A stretch of 64,000 nt of DNA from the NCBI GenBank assembly GCA_951799425.1, contig OX637402.1, forward strand, positions 21,031,844 through 21,095,843, written 5' to 3'. Of the stretch, positions 1 through 11,712 are shown one piece after another; within the stretch, counting starts at the first letter, position 1, and each line of letters starts with the position of its first letter. A program made the translations under genes and the position numbers. The stretch is from Ilex aquifolium (taxonomy: Eukaryota > Streptophyta > Magnoliopsida > Aquifoliales > Aquifoliaceae). The notes beneath the pieces were generated by a model. It was not told where the DNA came from and did no database searches. It saw only the letters and a list, made by a program, of their open reading frames with translations.

Positions 1-1141
1 TTACAAGAGAGTGTTTGTTATCGTCAAAACTTACTTAATCAAGCATAGGGTCAACATTCTCCCTCTTTTTGATGATAAGAAACACAATGAACAAATGATA
101 TATGTAATTCAACTTCTCACTTAACATATGCACATATATAGTGTCAAATGTATATATAAATACAATATTTCTCCTTGTTTTGACATCATAAAAAATATAT
201 CAATAGCAAAAGCACATTAAACTAAAAACATTATTTGCTTTCCAATATATGCATCTATCAATGTTAACATTTTCAATGTGTCTCACTTCTATTTATTTCA
301 TGTTTCTGACATGAGTTCCAAAACTAACCGCAATCCTAGAGAAAGTATCAGCGAATGTTTGTGTATAATGATGACGGGTGGTTGGTTGAGTATGCAAATT
401 AAAAAAAAATCAAATCACAATAAAACAAAATATAAGTTTAAAAATCATCAAAATAAAGAAATAACCAGTTAGGTATACAATTTGAGGTTAGGGATTCATA
501 ATTTGAGATTTTGTTCGGGGGTCAATTGTGATTAAGTTACAATTTGGGGTCGAGAATTTGGGCGAATTGGATCATGAACCCACTCCATTTTGAGTAGTGC
601 GATCCTGGCTCATGAAACTCCAAGGGGGGAGAGAGAGAGAGAGGTGGTCCTATGGGGCCCATGGGTGGTCAATCTCTTTTCAGAAAAGTAAGGGGTATCC
701 CTATATTTAAGGCATTCTATAAGGATGCCAGTGTAATTTACCTGTAAATTTGGAAGATCCATCTTGTTGGGCCATAAAAGAGTCACCTTAGGCACTTTTC
801 CACAATGACGAAACTTGGTCTTTTGTTGGAGTTCAATTCTACTGTGGCATGCAGTTGTTGGTAATGGCAAAATTTGGGTAGTAGTGAAAACTGAGAATGT
901 GTCCCTCATAGATTGCTTATAACGACGTTGAACTTCAGTGCGCGTTGAAGTTACTTCCACACCTATTCTAAAAGCAGGAAAACCAATTTGGCAACCATGT
1001 TACCTGTATTTGTAATTTTTCTGATAGAAAATGTTCCTTTTTCTAACCAAATTTTAACACTAAATTTGCTGCTGTGTTTATGTTATATGAGGATGTCTGA
1101 ACTTAACACAAACAGTGGCAATGTGCTTTGTGGTGTTATAG
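1..1141. other. AT-rich intergenic DNA and probable upstream part of COX7C-like gene
   Basis: No convincing coding exon is visible here. Open frames at 278-472 (plus) and 610-960 (minus) have no recognisable family, no supporting splice sites and low-complexity stretches. The segment just before 1142 probably contains an intron and the missing first exon of the small mitochondrial protein that follows. I could not place that exon or its start codon. Confidence 0.4.
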
Positions 1142-1365
1142 TGAGCAGAGGGTTCCATTCAACTTGCGTGAAGAGAATGGGGGGAGGACATGCCCATGCC
1201 CATGATGAGCCATTTTATCTTCATGCAAAGCACATGTACAACCTGGACCGGATGAAACATCAGAAGCTGACGATGACCCTTGCTGTCTTCACTGCCTTCA
1301 GCATCGGTGTTGGAGTACCAATTTATGCTGTCATCTTCCAGCAAAGGAAGACAGGTTCTACATAG
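1142..1365 (+). CDS. Small mitochondrial inner-membrane protein, COX7C-like (last exon)
   Basis: The frame reads SRGFHST, then a His/Gly patch (GGGHAHAH), then a single hydrophobic segment with the core FSIGVGVPIYAVIFQQRK, and ends in a TAG stop. A basic N-terminal stretch followed by one membrane span and a QxxK/R tail fits the cytochrome c oxidase subunit 7c (yeast COX8) family. Yeast COX8 has the same pattern of Ile-Gly, Val-Pro, Gln and Lys-(Ser/Thr)-Gly near its end. The likely role is a structural subunit of complex IV in the mitochondrial inner membrane. An acceptor AG lies at 1140-1141 and another at 1147-1148, so the exon starts at 1142 or 1149. Everything upstream in the open frame looks like intron, so the first exon and true start codon are not identified. 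The family call rests on motif memory, not alignment; an uncharacterised small mitochondrial protein is the alternative. Confidence 0.6.
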
Positions 1366-1749
1366 CTCATCATGTCAATCCTCCTTTGCTTCAATAACAG
1401 AGATTTTTTTGAATCCCTTGTAGTAGGGTCTTGAGTCTGGCTGATTCAAGGAATTAATAGTTTGCGGTGTTTGCTTTGCTATGTCATGCTGTCTTTGCTT
1501 TATCTGCTTCAACTTGGACACGGTTTTCCTTACTGCATTCTCAATAATATTTCTTGGTTTGTTCCAATACAGATTTAGTGTTGGTTTCAAGTGTTCTCTT
1601 GTCTCGATAGCCAAACCTATGGTTGTGAGAAAGTTTTGCAGACATGGGGCAGATTGTTTTTAGAGAAAGTCGATCATTGGCCCCTTCATTCGTGAGTAAT
1701 CGTGTGGCTGTCCTAACGTTAATTTGGACTTCAAATCTGGTAATTTTTT
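1366..1749. other. 3' flank of COX7C-like gene
   Basis: Probably 3' UTR and downstream DNA. Short open frames on both strands (1375-1614 minus, 1481-1663 plus) have no family resemblance. I see nothing else. Confidence 0.4.
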
Positions 1750-2092
1750 TATATACAAGAATTAAGATTTCGTTTTAAAACAGTCGAAACATTTCTGATT
1801 TCAAGAAGAACGAAACAAATTAGTGATAGAATTGAAATTGTAATGTTTTGTTTTGAAGTGTTTCGGAATGGTTTGAAATATTTTAAGATGGATCGGCCTG
1901 ATTTTACAAATATTTTGAAATGCTTCGAAGTAGTTTAAGATGATTTAGTATCTTTTGACAATTGTTTGGAAATAATTTTTCAAATTTTACCATCCATTTT
2001 CATTCTATTTTTGAAATGTTCTCAAATTTTTTTGAAACGTTTTCATTTCCTATCAAAATAAAATTTTAATTCTTATGTATATGTAATATATT
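1750..2092. mobile_element. Inverted-repeat element, MITE-like
   Basis: The left end reads TATACAAGAATTAAG and the right end CTTAATTCTTATGTATA-like, forming an imperfect terminal inverted repeat around an AT-rich core. The core repeats GAAATGTTTC-like words in both orientations. No coding capacity. No clear target duplication was found, so the superfamily is not assigned. Confidence 0.4.
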
Positions 2093-2530
2093 GACTCTAC
2101 AAATGTATACTAATGTGCACAAGCCCATGGGCTAGAGGACCATGACCACGTTACAAACATGCTTAAGATATAGTGAAATAAGTTGTGGACACATTATGGG
2201 TGATTGGATAGGTTTTTTAGGGATTATTACATGATCTTTTTGTTATTTTGGTATAATTAGAAAATTAATTCCAATTGAGCTAAAAATAAAATATAAATAC
2301 AACATCTTACTTTTATCAATTGGAAAAGGGCCACCTTAAAACAACTTTTTGGCTCCGCCCCTATTAATATTCCATCATAATCTTGTAAGTCTTAATTGGA
2401 ACCTTGTAGTTTTTGTATTAAAAGAAGATCAACTTAATTTTTTTTTACCTTTAGCTTAACATTAGAATGATTCCCCTCCCAAATCTGATCCAAAAATGAT
2501 TGTGGTCATCAAGAAAGAGAGAAAATCTTA
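2093..2530. other. Intergenic, with an orphan hAT-like terminus near 2350-2374
   Basis: The words TTTTTGGCTCCGCCCCTA near 2350-2374 look like the right end of a TAGGGGCGG-type hAT element, as seen intact elsewhere in this window. I found no matching left end or 8-bp duplication. The rest is AT-rich with no gene visible. Confidence 0.3.
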
Positions 2531-3151
2531 TGGTTCGTTTGATATGAGGGATGAAGAGTTGGATGGTTAGACTTTCCATCTTTTGAGGAAGAAAAAATAT
2601 TTTTTCTCTTTCTTGTTTGGTATGATGGATAGAAAGTTGGGAGGATTAATTTTCTATTGTTTGGTATTAGAGGAAAAATGAAAGGAAAGAAAATATGTAT
2701 AGACTTAATTTATCATTATACCCTTACTTATGAAAACCATATTTTCTATAACAAATAAATTTTTTAAAAGACTACATTTCGTAAGATATAACTGATAAAT
2801 AATTACACAATTCAATTTATTCCAATTATGGCATGTGGTATTTTTAGAAGTTTTGACACATGACCTTTTTAAAGAAAAGACTCAGCCATGTGAATAGTAC
2901 TATGTAAGCGCATTTAAGAAGAAAGCAAGTAATGAGGTCATAAATGTAATTTACCAACTTGAATCATTAGATTCCTTTTTCCGTCCCATTTTCTCTCCAA
3001 TTTCAGGAAGAAACAAATTGAGGGGCGGAGTGGAGTTTTTTCCACCCTTCTTTCCGTTCCATCCTTTTTTCCATTGGACCCAAACAAAGAATACAGTTTT
3101 CACCCCCCGTATTTTCTATCCACTCCATTTTTCATCAAACCAAACAGGCCA
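2531..3151. mobile_element. hAT-type MITE-like element ('GTTTGGTTTGATG' ends)
   Basis: The left end GGTTCGTTTGATATGAGG is an imperfect inverted match of the right end, which on the opposite strand reads GGCCTGTTTGGTTTGATG. The body is non-coding. Ends beginning GGCCTGTTTGG are common among plant non-autonomous hAT elements (family knowledge). No clean 8-bp duplication was found, so the borders are approximate. Confidence 0.4.
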
Positions 3152-3182
3152 TTGGATTCAGCACCTCCAGCTTTGTACGGTA

Positions 3183-3183
<1 letters not shown>

Positions 3184-3219
<36 letters not shown>
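3184..3219. repeat. (CT)n microsatellite
   Basis: About 17 uninterrupted CT units. Open frames reading Ser-Leu repeats across it are artefacts. Confidence 0.9.
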
Positions 3220-3223
<4 letters not shown>

Positions 3224-3304
3224 GCACCAAAATCTAAACTAAATGGCACTGCCTACCAAGTACCAACCCAGTACTCCATACATTTAACCATGACAATGGC
3301 AGTG

Positions 3305-3377
3305 TTAGGTGTACGTTGAATAGTCGGTCTTATACTAAAAGTGAAAAATAATTCTGCTAAAATAAGCCACTTTTTAT
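3305..3377 (+). repeat. Dispersed direct repeat, copy 1
   Basis: A roughly 70-bp segment containing TACTAAAAGTGAAAA and CTGCTAAAATAAGCCAC recurs at 4100-4173 in the same orientation with few differences. It covers no coding sequence. Origin unknown. Confidence 0.6.
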
Positions 3378-4099
3378 AGCCACTCTTTGGCCAACATCCT
3401 AATTCATACGATACCCATGGACTAATTACAACCAGACATTCTAGACAGGACAGGATAGAACACAGAAAAAAGCATAAAACACGTGGCTAATAAGATATTC
3501 AATCATTAGCCCCGCCTCAATAATATACACCATTCCCTCCAACACACTTTTTTTTTTTTAATTTCTGGGCAAATCACCTATATTTTATTATGCGTTATTA
3601 AGGGACCATTATATTTGTTTGTCACCTGAATTCAGAATTCAGAACCCAGTAGTTTCTGTATTAAACTAAGATCAATTTGACCTTCACTCTCTCCACATGG
3701 ATTCAAACTGGTAGGAGAAGCACACCAAGGTTTTAAACTAAGACTAATGTGTTATTGGGATCTAAAAAATTTGATCTAATTTTTTGACTTAATGATGTAG
3801 TTTCATTTGAACCATTTAATCAATACCAAATTCTACTATTTGATGAAACCCACAATCAATCGAAATCAGAAGACTATAATATATTAAATTAATAAATTAA
3901 ATCCCAAAAAAGTTGCTCTTAAAGTAGCAAGTACCACCCCAAATTTTTTTTCTTTTTTTTGGGGGAGGAAGAGGGGGGAAGGGAAGACTTGAACCCTTGA
4001 CCTCAAAAAAGTAAAATTTTTATAAGGTAAAAAATACCATTGAACTAAAGGTCGTTGTTCACCCCAATAATTCATGCATGTCACCATTAAGTATGCCAA

Positions 4100-4173
4100 T
4101 GGATTTTAGCTGTACGGTTGAAGAACAGGTCTTGTACTAAAAGTGAAAATACTTCTGCTAAAATAAGCCACTT
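4100..4173 (+). repeat. Dispersed direct repeat, copy 2
   Basis: Second copy of the segment at 3305-3377, about 795 bp downstream. The interval between the two copies is AT-rich and shows no gene. Confidence 0.6.
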
Positions 4174-4606
4174 TTCTGCCTCGTCACTCAACTCTCTTGC
4201 ATCACTTTCGTTGCTTCATAATCATTGTTATTTCAGGTATTTTTTGCCCCTTCTTGGTCAATTTTTCTAGACTATGGGAAATTAATTTCGTAACCACAGG
4301 AATGAATTACTGTACTAATGATTTAATGCTTTTTTTTTTCCCCAGATTTGAGCTCAGTTGTACTGGTAATGATGATTTAATGCTATGTTGTTGAAGTGTG
4401 GTTATCGTTATTTGACCATTAAAAGTGGTAAGTTTGGTAACGTCAAAGAATATTTCATATGTTTAAGTGGAATTCAGTAATGACAAGCTAAAATCCCAAT
4501 GACGATCTGTGCGCATGTTTGTTTCTCACTTTTGACTGCTAAATTTGATTTGATATACGTCAACGTGTTTTTCCTCCTTAGTTAAGTTGATGAATTCCTT
4601 GTAGTG
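4174..4606. other. Intergenic flank of the copia element
   Basis: No gene recognised. The sequence is continuous with 10425 onward once the copia insertion and its duplicated AACCA are removed. Confidence 0.5.
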
Positions 4607-4611
4607 AACCA

Positions 4612-5398
4612 TGTTATAATTTATTATGTTTATTTCAAAATATAGATTATATATTGAGAAATATATATATATATGTGTGTGTGTAAGTGTATTTGAGTCA
4701 CTTTATTACGGAATTTAAAACTTATACTTATAATCGTTAGAATGCTTCAAGGAAAGTCCAAGTTTTAAATTGTTAATGTATCTGTTCGCAAACCGTTGCA
4801 ATAGGCCAAAGAAGTTCAAGTGTTTAAATTATTTAATGCATTTCAAGTGCCTGCCAATGATATATTAGAACTATGGAAAGCATCAGACCGTTGCACCTAA
4901 CTTCCAAACCATTGCAACCTAATCATTGCATCCATTGGATGGATATTATTTAAAGCAATGATGAATGGCTTTGGTGGACAGATTTTCGGACAGAAAGAAA
5001 ACAAAAACCGGATAAACAAAAAACTAAGAGGCAAGCTTCTGTTAAAGGAAAAAAACCTTTGACCAGTGGGTTTTCATATAGTAGATTTTGTGATTTGTAT
5101 GCCAATCTGATGCAACCAATGTCCTGATATACCAATATATACTACTACTCATATTACATTCGATTTGAGAATGATCAAGAGTTGTTCAAGAAACCTCTAC
5201 ATTTGTGAGTGCACGCTTGTGGAGAAGCGATAGTTGAATCCTAGAGGATAGGACGTCATAACCTGTTGCACCGGGTTTCATACTCAGAAGGGCGGAAATC
5301 TATTCTTAAGGACAGTGACTACACGCATCTATCGATAAGTTTTTTTGCCTTGTTTATTATTTGATTTTTAGCATCCTTGAACTGAAATATTCACAACA
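4612..5398 (+). repeat. 5' LTR of the copia element
   Basis: 787 bp, beginning TGTTATAATTTATTATG and ending ATATTCACAACA. A TA/TG microsatellite near 4662-4685 differs in length from the other LTR. A possible TATA box lies near 5140 (TATATACTA). Confidence 0.95.
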
Positions 5399-5414
5399 AT
5401 CTTAAGAATAGATC
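5399..5414 (+). promoter_or_regulatory. Putative primer-binding region, complementary to the element's own LTR
   Basis: Directly after the 5' LTR the sequence reads CTTAAGAATAGAT (5401-5413). It does not match the 3' end of initiator Met tRNA, the usual plant copia primer (TGGTATCAGAGC-type site). It is a perfect 13-base reverse complement of ATCTATTCTTAAG at 5298-5310 inside the LTR, and the right LTR keeps the same word. Function is inferred from position only. Confidence 0.4.
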
Positions 5415-5417
5415 AAG

Positions 5418-8400
5418 ATGAATGCTACAATTATAAACAAGACTATTCCTGATGTGACAAAAATTGAGCCTTTCAATGGGTCTAATTTTAAGTGTTGGCA
5501 ACAGAGAATTATGATGTTACTTGATATAGCAAGTGTTGCATTTGTTTTGACGGATTTAAAGCCCGAAGAAGATACATAAAATTATGTAAGAAAAAAAGAA
5601 AAATGGGAAAAGGCTGATAAGGTTTGTTGGACTATTATCTTGAATGCTTTATCAAATGAATTGTTTGATGTTTATTATCATTATAAGCATGCTAGGGAGA
5701 TTTGGGATAGTTTGGTGAAAAAGTATATTATTGAAGATGCAGGGATTAAAAAATATGCAATAGGAAATTTCTTAGACTATAAGATGGTTGAGGAGAAGGA
5801 TGTGTCTTCTCAAATTCATGAGTATCATTTGATTATTAATGAGTTGAGGAATGAAAAAATTACTTTGCCTGAGTCATTCGTAGCCGGTGCTTTGATTGAA
5901 AAATTACCCGATTCTTGGAAAGTTTACAAGAATAATCTTAAACATAAAAAGAAGGATATGTCTTTGGAAGATGTGATTATCCATATTAGGATTGAGGAGA
6001 AAATTCATTTGAAGGATAAAATTGAAAAGGCCAAGGAAAATGTCTCTAAGGCAAATGTTTTGGAGACTACGAATAAGCCTCAATATAAGCATAAAAAAGG
6101 AATCACACTGGAAGAATCTCCATAAGGCTCAAGGTTCTAGTTTTAAGAGGAAATGTAATTGTTTTGTTTGTGGAAAAGCAGGACATTATGCTCAAGGATG
6201 CCGACACCGAAAGCGGTACGAAGTCGAATGTCAATTTGGTTGACGCGTATGATATTATTGTTGCGGTCGTATCCGAGGTTAACGTGGTTGTTACTACAAA
6301 AGATTGGTTGATAGACTCTGGGGCTAGCAAACATATCTGTGGCAATAGAAGTGTTTTTACTTCCTACACACCTGTGGGGGATGGAGAGGAACAAGTGTTT
6401 GTGGGTGATTCTAGACCCTTGTCTGTTATGGGTAAGGGAAGGGTGTTATTAAAATTGACTTTTGGAAAGATCCTCTCATTGTCTGAAGTGCTCCACGTAC
6501 CTAATATTCGTTGGAACTTGATGTCGGTATTTGTCTTGAATAAGGTGGGAGTGAAAGTAACATTTGAGAGTGATGAGATCATTATGACCAATAATGGGAC
6601 ATTTGTTGGGAAAGGTTACTGTAATAAGGGTCTTTATGTACTAAATGTTGCTAAAGTTATGAATGAGAATAAGTCTAGTTCTTTTGCTTATGTGTTTGAC
6701 TCTCTTGATATGTGGCATGGTAGATTAGGTCATGTGAATTTTACTTATATCAAGAAAATGAGAGAATTAGGTCTCATCTCAAATTTTTTGAATTCAAATG
6801 TTGATAAATGTGAAGTTTGTGTTGAATCTAAAATCACTAAAAAATCTTCTAGAACGGTTGAAAGAGAAACCGAATTATTAAACTTGATACATAGTGATTT
6901 AGGTGATCTTAAGAATACCATGACAAAAGGTGGAAAAATATATTATGTTACTTTTATTGATGATTGTTCGAGGTATACTAAATTATACTAGTTGAGAAAT
7001 AAGGATGAAGCAAGTGAAATGTTTATCAAGTATAAACTAGAAGTCGAAAATTAATTGAATAGGAAAATAAAAAGGTTGAGGACTGATAGGGGAGGAGAAT
7101 ATGAATCTAATTATTTTAATGACTATTGTGAGCAACATGGTATTATACATGAAGTTACTCTTCCATACTCACCCGAATCTAATGGTGTAGTCGAAAGGAA
7201 AAATAGAACTTTAAAGGAAATGATGAATTCTATGTTAATAAGTTTGGGATTGCCGAATAATTTATGGGGAGAAGCTATTCTATCGGCATGTCATATTCAA
7301 AATAGAATTCCACATAAGAAAATAGGAAAAACTCCTTATGAACTTTGGGTAGGGCATCCACCATCCTTAAAATACTTAAAAGTGTGGGGGTGTTTAACAA
7401 ACGTTATGTTACCCGAACCTAAGAAGAGAAAATTAGGTTCTAAAACTTCAGATTGTATTTTTATAGGCTATTCGATTAATAGTACTTCATATAGGTTTCT
7501 AGTGATAAGAAGCGAGTATAACATTTTAGAACTTAACACAATCATTGAGGCAAAAAATGTTATATTCTTTGAGAATATTTTTCCTATGAAAAATAAGGTA
7601 TCAAATGAGAGTAAATTAATTGATATTTGTAATGAACCCAAATATGATACTTCTAGGGAAGTACTTGAACCAAGAAGGAGTAAAAGAGTAAGGAAGGAGA
7701 CTAACTTTTTTTTTTTTGATAGTGAAGGAAGGAGACTAACTTAAGAGATGGATTTTTTACATTTCTAATTGATAATGACCCACAAACATATGAGGAAGCC
7801 ATTAGATCACAAGATGCTCCTTTTTGGAAAGAAGCAATTAAAGACGAGTTAGATTCTATTATGTCTAATCATACTTGAGAATTAGTAAACAAAAAAAAAA
7901 ACTTGGGAATTAGTAGAGTTACCTCCTGGTGCAAAACCTATTGGGTGCAAATGGATTTTTAAAAGAAAATTGAAAATTGATGGCACAGTTGATAAGTACA
8001 AAGCCTGACTAGTAGCCAAAGGTTATAAACAAAAGAAAGATGTTGATTATTTTGATACTTATTCTTCGGTTACAAGAATAGCATCTATTAGGATTTTGAT
8101 TACTATAACTTCTATATATAAATTAGTAATTCATCAAATTGATGTGAAAACGGCGTTCTTGAATGGAGACTTGGAGGAGGAAATATACATGGAACAACCG
8201 GAAGGATCCATTGTACCAAGTAAAAAGCATATGGTATGTAAATTGATTAAATCATTATATGGTTTAAAACAAGCACCGAAACAATGGCATGAGAAATTTG
8301 ATAATGTGTTAGTGTCAAATGGTTTCAAAATTAATGACGCTGACATTAAACTAAAGAAAAATAAAGGTGATCCTATGTGTCAAAATGATTATGCACAAAT

Positions 8401-9088
8401 AATTGGAAGTTTAATGTATCTTATGAATTGTACACGTCTTGATATTGCATATGCTATTGGTAGGTTAAGTAGATACACACATAACCCTAATAAAGAACAT
8501 TGGAATGCTATATCTAGATTGTTGAAATACTTGAAAGGGACTGCTAATTATGGTTTATCATATAGTGGATTTCCTGCTGTACTAGAAGGGTATAGCGATG
8601 CTAATTGGATCTTTGATTCAGACGAGACGAAATCCACAAGTAGTTATGTATTCACCCTTGGTGGGGGTGCAATGTCTTGGAAATCTTCCAAGCAGACGTG
8701 TACAACTCGGTCTACTATGGAGTCCGAGTTTATTGCCTTAGAGAAGGCTGGTACTGAGGCTGAGTGGTTAAGAAACCTCTTAGCGGATATCCCTTTATAG
8801 ATGAGGCCAGTTCCATCTGTGTCTATGCATTGTGATTGCCAAGCTGCAATAGCAAGGGCAAAGAATAAGACATATAATGGTAAAAATAGGCATATACGCT
8901 TAAAGCATAATATTGTGAGGCAGCTGCTTAATGATGGGATAATATCCCTAGACTATGTGAGGTCAGAGATGAATTTGGCCGATCCTCTGACAAAACCACT
9001 AGAAAGAAAATTAGTGAGTGAGACATCAAGGGGGATGGGACTTATGCCTATACAGAAATCGCAAGTGATGGTAACCCAACTTACATGA
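5418..9088 (+). pseudogene. Copia gag-pol region, broken
   Basis: Gag-like start (MNATIINK) with a UBN2-type gag core. A CCHC zinc knuckle of the form CX2CX4HX4C is visible (CFVCGKAGHYAQGC). The aspartic protease motif is WLIDSGASKHICG. A GAG-pre-integrase segment reads WHGRLGHVN. The integrase core contains HSDLGDL, the DRGGEY region and SPESNGVVERKN. Reverse transcriptase includes [21 protein letters not shown] and [11 protein letters not shown]. RNase H includes GYSDANW and the [10 protein letters not shown] region. The region is a fossil with roughly half a dozen breaks. Only fragments could be made, and no host role is implied. Confidence 0.92.
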
Positions 9089-9641
9089 ATGCAGATCCCA
9101 AGAAGCAAGTGCATAAGGGTAATAACAAGTCATTGGGTGATTTGTGACACTATCATAAATTAATTAATATGTAAAGTCCATCCTTATGGTGTAGATAGTG
9201 AATATACTGCAATGTATAAGGTTGAGTTTATCTCTTAATGGATCCATAGCCTAGATTAGGCAGTGTATCTAGTTGCAGTATACACTTGATGGATTCACCT
9301 ATATAGATGTGGGAGTGGGGCCGCTTCCTATGAGAGCTTGGGCAAGTTCTCTAGAGCATCTATGAATATCCAAGTAGGGTGCATGGCCTATTCGCACCAA
9401 CCCGAGATGAACAAACTCAGATTAGAGAGTCTAATGTGGGTGATGAATGCGGTCAATTTACACCAAAGAAATCAAGTTCATAGAAATTTTAAATTTCACT
9501 TGGTTTATGTAAGCTCTGTTTTATTTACCCTAAGTGTTAGTTCATAGTCTAAAAGACACCGCCACAATGCATTAGATGCTTGTGTTCCCAAGTTGATTTG
9601 TTATTTTATATCTACTCTGTATTTTGAAATATGTGGGGGAT

Positions 9642-10424
9642 TGTTGTAATTTATTATGTTTATTTCAAAATATAGATTATATATTGAGAAATATATATAT
9701 ATATATATAAGTGTATTTGAGTCACTTTATTACGGAATTTAAAACTTATACTTATAACTGTTAGAATGCTTGAAGGAAAGTCCAAGTTTTAAATTGTTAA
9801 TGTGTCTGTTTGCAAACCATCGTAATAGGCCAAAGAAGTTCAAGTGTTGAAATTATTTAATGCATTTCAAGTGCCTACCAATGATATATTAAAACTATGG
9901 AAAGCATCAGACCGTTGCACCTAACTTCCAAACCATTGCAACCTAATCATTGCATCCATTGGATGGATATTATTTAAAGCAATGATGAATGGCTTTGGTG
10001 GACAGATTTTCGGACAGAAAGAAAACAAAAACCGGATAAACAAAAAACTGAGAGGCAAGCTTCTGTTAAAGGAAGAAAACCTTTGACCAGTGGGTTTTCA
10101 TATAGTAGATTTTGTGATTTGTATGCCAATCTGATGCAACCAGTGTCCTGATATACCAATAAATATACTACTACTCATATTACATTCGATTTGGGAATGA
10201 TCAAGAGTTGTTCGAGATACCTCTACATTTGCGAGTGCACGCTTGTGGAGAAGCGATAGTTGAATCCTGGAAGATAGGACGCCATAACCTGTTGCACCGG
10301 GTTTCATACTCAGAGGGGTGGAAATCTATTCTTAAGGACAGTGACTACACGCCTCTATCGATAAGTTTTCTTGTCTTGTTTATTATTTGATTTTTAGCAT
10401 CCTTGAACTGAAATATTCACGACA
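9642..10424 (+). repeat. 3' LTR of the copia element
   Basis: 783 bp, aligned end to end with 4612-5398. It is preceded by a short polypurine tract and followed by the duplicated AACCA. About 550 bp between the end of pol and this LTR is non-coding 3' leader. Confidence 0.95.
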
Positions 10425-10429
10425 AACCA

Positions 10430-10627
10430 TTGGGTTCTAATTGAGAATTTGTCTTTATTTTAGTTGTTCTTTTAACAAAATTAATGTCCTATGCACAGGG
10501 AATACCAATGTAAATTTTGCTTTCTTTGGCTGGAACATAGTTACTGGTGGCAAAAAACAATTTAGCTTGTATTATAGAATATTGACCCTCCTCTTTCTCT
10601 AACTGGTACTCTTAACCTTGATACTGA

Positions 10628-10665
<38 letters not shown>

Positions 10666-11459
10666 GGTCCTTTTTCTGTTATTAATTTTTTGTATGTATA
10701 TAAAGGTTGGTGTGCTCCTTATCACTGTAATGTTCAAGATGTGCTCGATTTTCCACTTTGTTGCATCTATCTTGTAGAGACGACTATTGGTGATCGTAGA
10801 GAAGTCAAATGAGTAGTGCTGCCCTAGAACTCTTGAGTTTTAAAAACCTGATAAATTATTGTACTATTTTTGTTTCAGGTTTCAATTTTGTAGCAGAAAT
10901 AAAAATGACTAGTAATTATCGCAAATTAGTCCATGCATGAAGCTTTTCTAGGTGCTTACTGTTGCAACTTCTGTTTTCACTACAGAGGCAGAAGATTGGA
11001 CAACATTAAAAAAAAAAGGACTCGGAGGTTGAGCTGTTGAACGATGCTTAATTCCAAAATTGAAAAACACCACCCAATTCAGTCCACAAACTGTCACAGG
11101 GTTTAGTTTACTTGATGCTACGTTTTGATGGGAAACAATTTCATTTAATTTGTTTATTTATAAAAATATTGTTTAGACAATTAATAGCACAAGAAATAGA
11201 TCGAAAGTACTGTGTAGTGTGGCTTACTATTTGTTTGTTTAATCCCTTGTGCTTTCTATCTACTGTCTAGTCTTGATACTGAAGCTATGGTCGATCCATG
11301 GCGGATTGCTTGTGTATGAATGAAATTTTTTTTTTTTATTTATGAAAACCTCGGCTATAATGTATTTGTAAAAAAAATTTCTTTTATAAGAATATTGGTA
11401 TATTTTTATTTTAGATATGTATGTTTGCCCAGAGAAAATATTATTGTCAATAAAATTTA
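10430..11459. other. Intergenic, with (CT)n at about 10631-10658
   Basis: No gene recognised. The open frame at 10618-10812 begins in the CT repeat and has no family resemblance. Pre-insertion sequence continues from 4606. Confidence 0.4.
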
Positions 11460-11712
11460 TTTTTTTTAGAAAAAAAGAGAGTATTTACTTCTGCAAAAAT
11501 GCTGAGACAAATAGTTTTTTTTTTTGCGTTTGCAAAGAGTATTTTGCTGAAGCAAAAATTGATTATTTGTTTTGGCTCTCTCATGCCAAAACAAATACTT
11601 CTCTTTTGCTTCAACTTTTTTTGCTTCAGCAATTAGTCGAAGCTAACTTTTGCATCAGCACTTTTTTACTACACCCCATTTGCCGAAGCAAAAGCCCTCT
11701 TTACTTGTAGTG
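11460..11712 (-). mobile_element. CACTA-like terminus with subterminal motifs
   Basis: The segment ends GCCCTCTTTACTTGTAGTG, whose reverse complement CACTACAAGTAAAGAGGGC matches the CACTACAAG start typical of CACTA/EnSpm elements. Just inside, the words GCTGAAGCAAAA, GCTTCAGC and GCCGAAGCAAAAG recur in both orientations, as CACTA subterminal motifs do. A possible left end CACTACAGAGGC lies near 10979. No matching 3-bp duplication was found, so the extent is uncertain. Confidence 0.45.

Larger units (their letters stand above)
4612..10424 (+). mobile_element. Ty1/copia LTR retrotransposon, broken fossil
   Basis: A 5.8-kb element bounded by two direct LTRs (4612-5398 and 9642-10424) that start TG and end CA. 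It is flanked by a perfect 5-bp target duplication AACCA (4607-4611 and 10425-10429). In order it contains gag-like, protease, integrase, reverse transcriptase and RNase H segments, the copia order (integrase before RT). A polypurine tract (GTGGGGGA) sits directly before the right LTR. The coding region is broken, with roughly half a dozen breaks, and cannot be autonomous. The LTRs differ at about 28 of 780 positions by my eye count (about 3.6%), mostly transitions. That suggests insertion about 1-2 million years ago at a fast herbaceous-plant rate, and several-fold older at woody-plant rates. Confidence 0.95.

Noticed and set aside
610-960. 116-aa minus-strand frame upstream of the COX7C-like gene
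   Set aside because: No family resemblance, includes a GA microsatellite translated as Ser-Leu repeats, and lies where a leader or intron of the plus-strand gene is expected.
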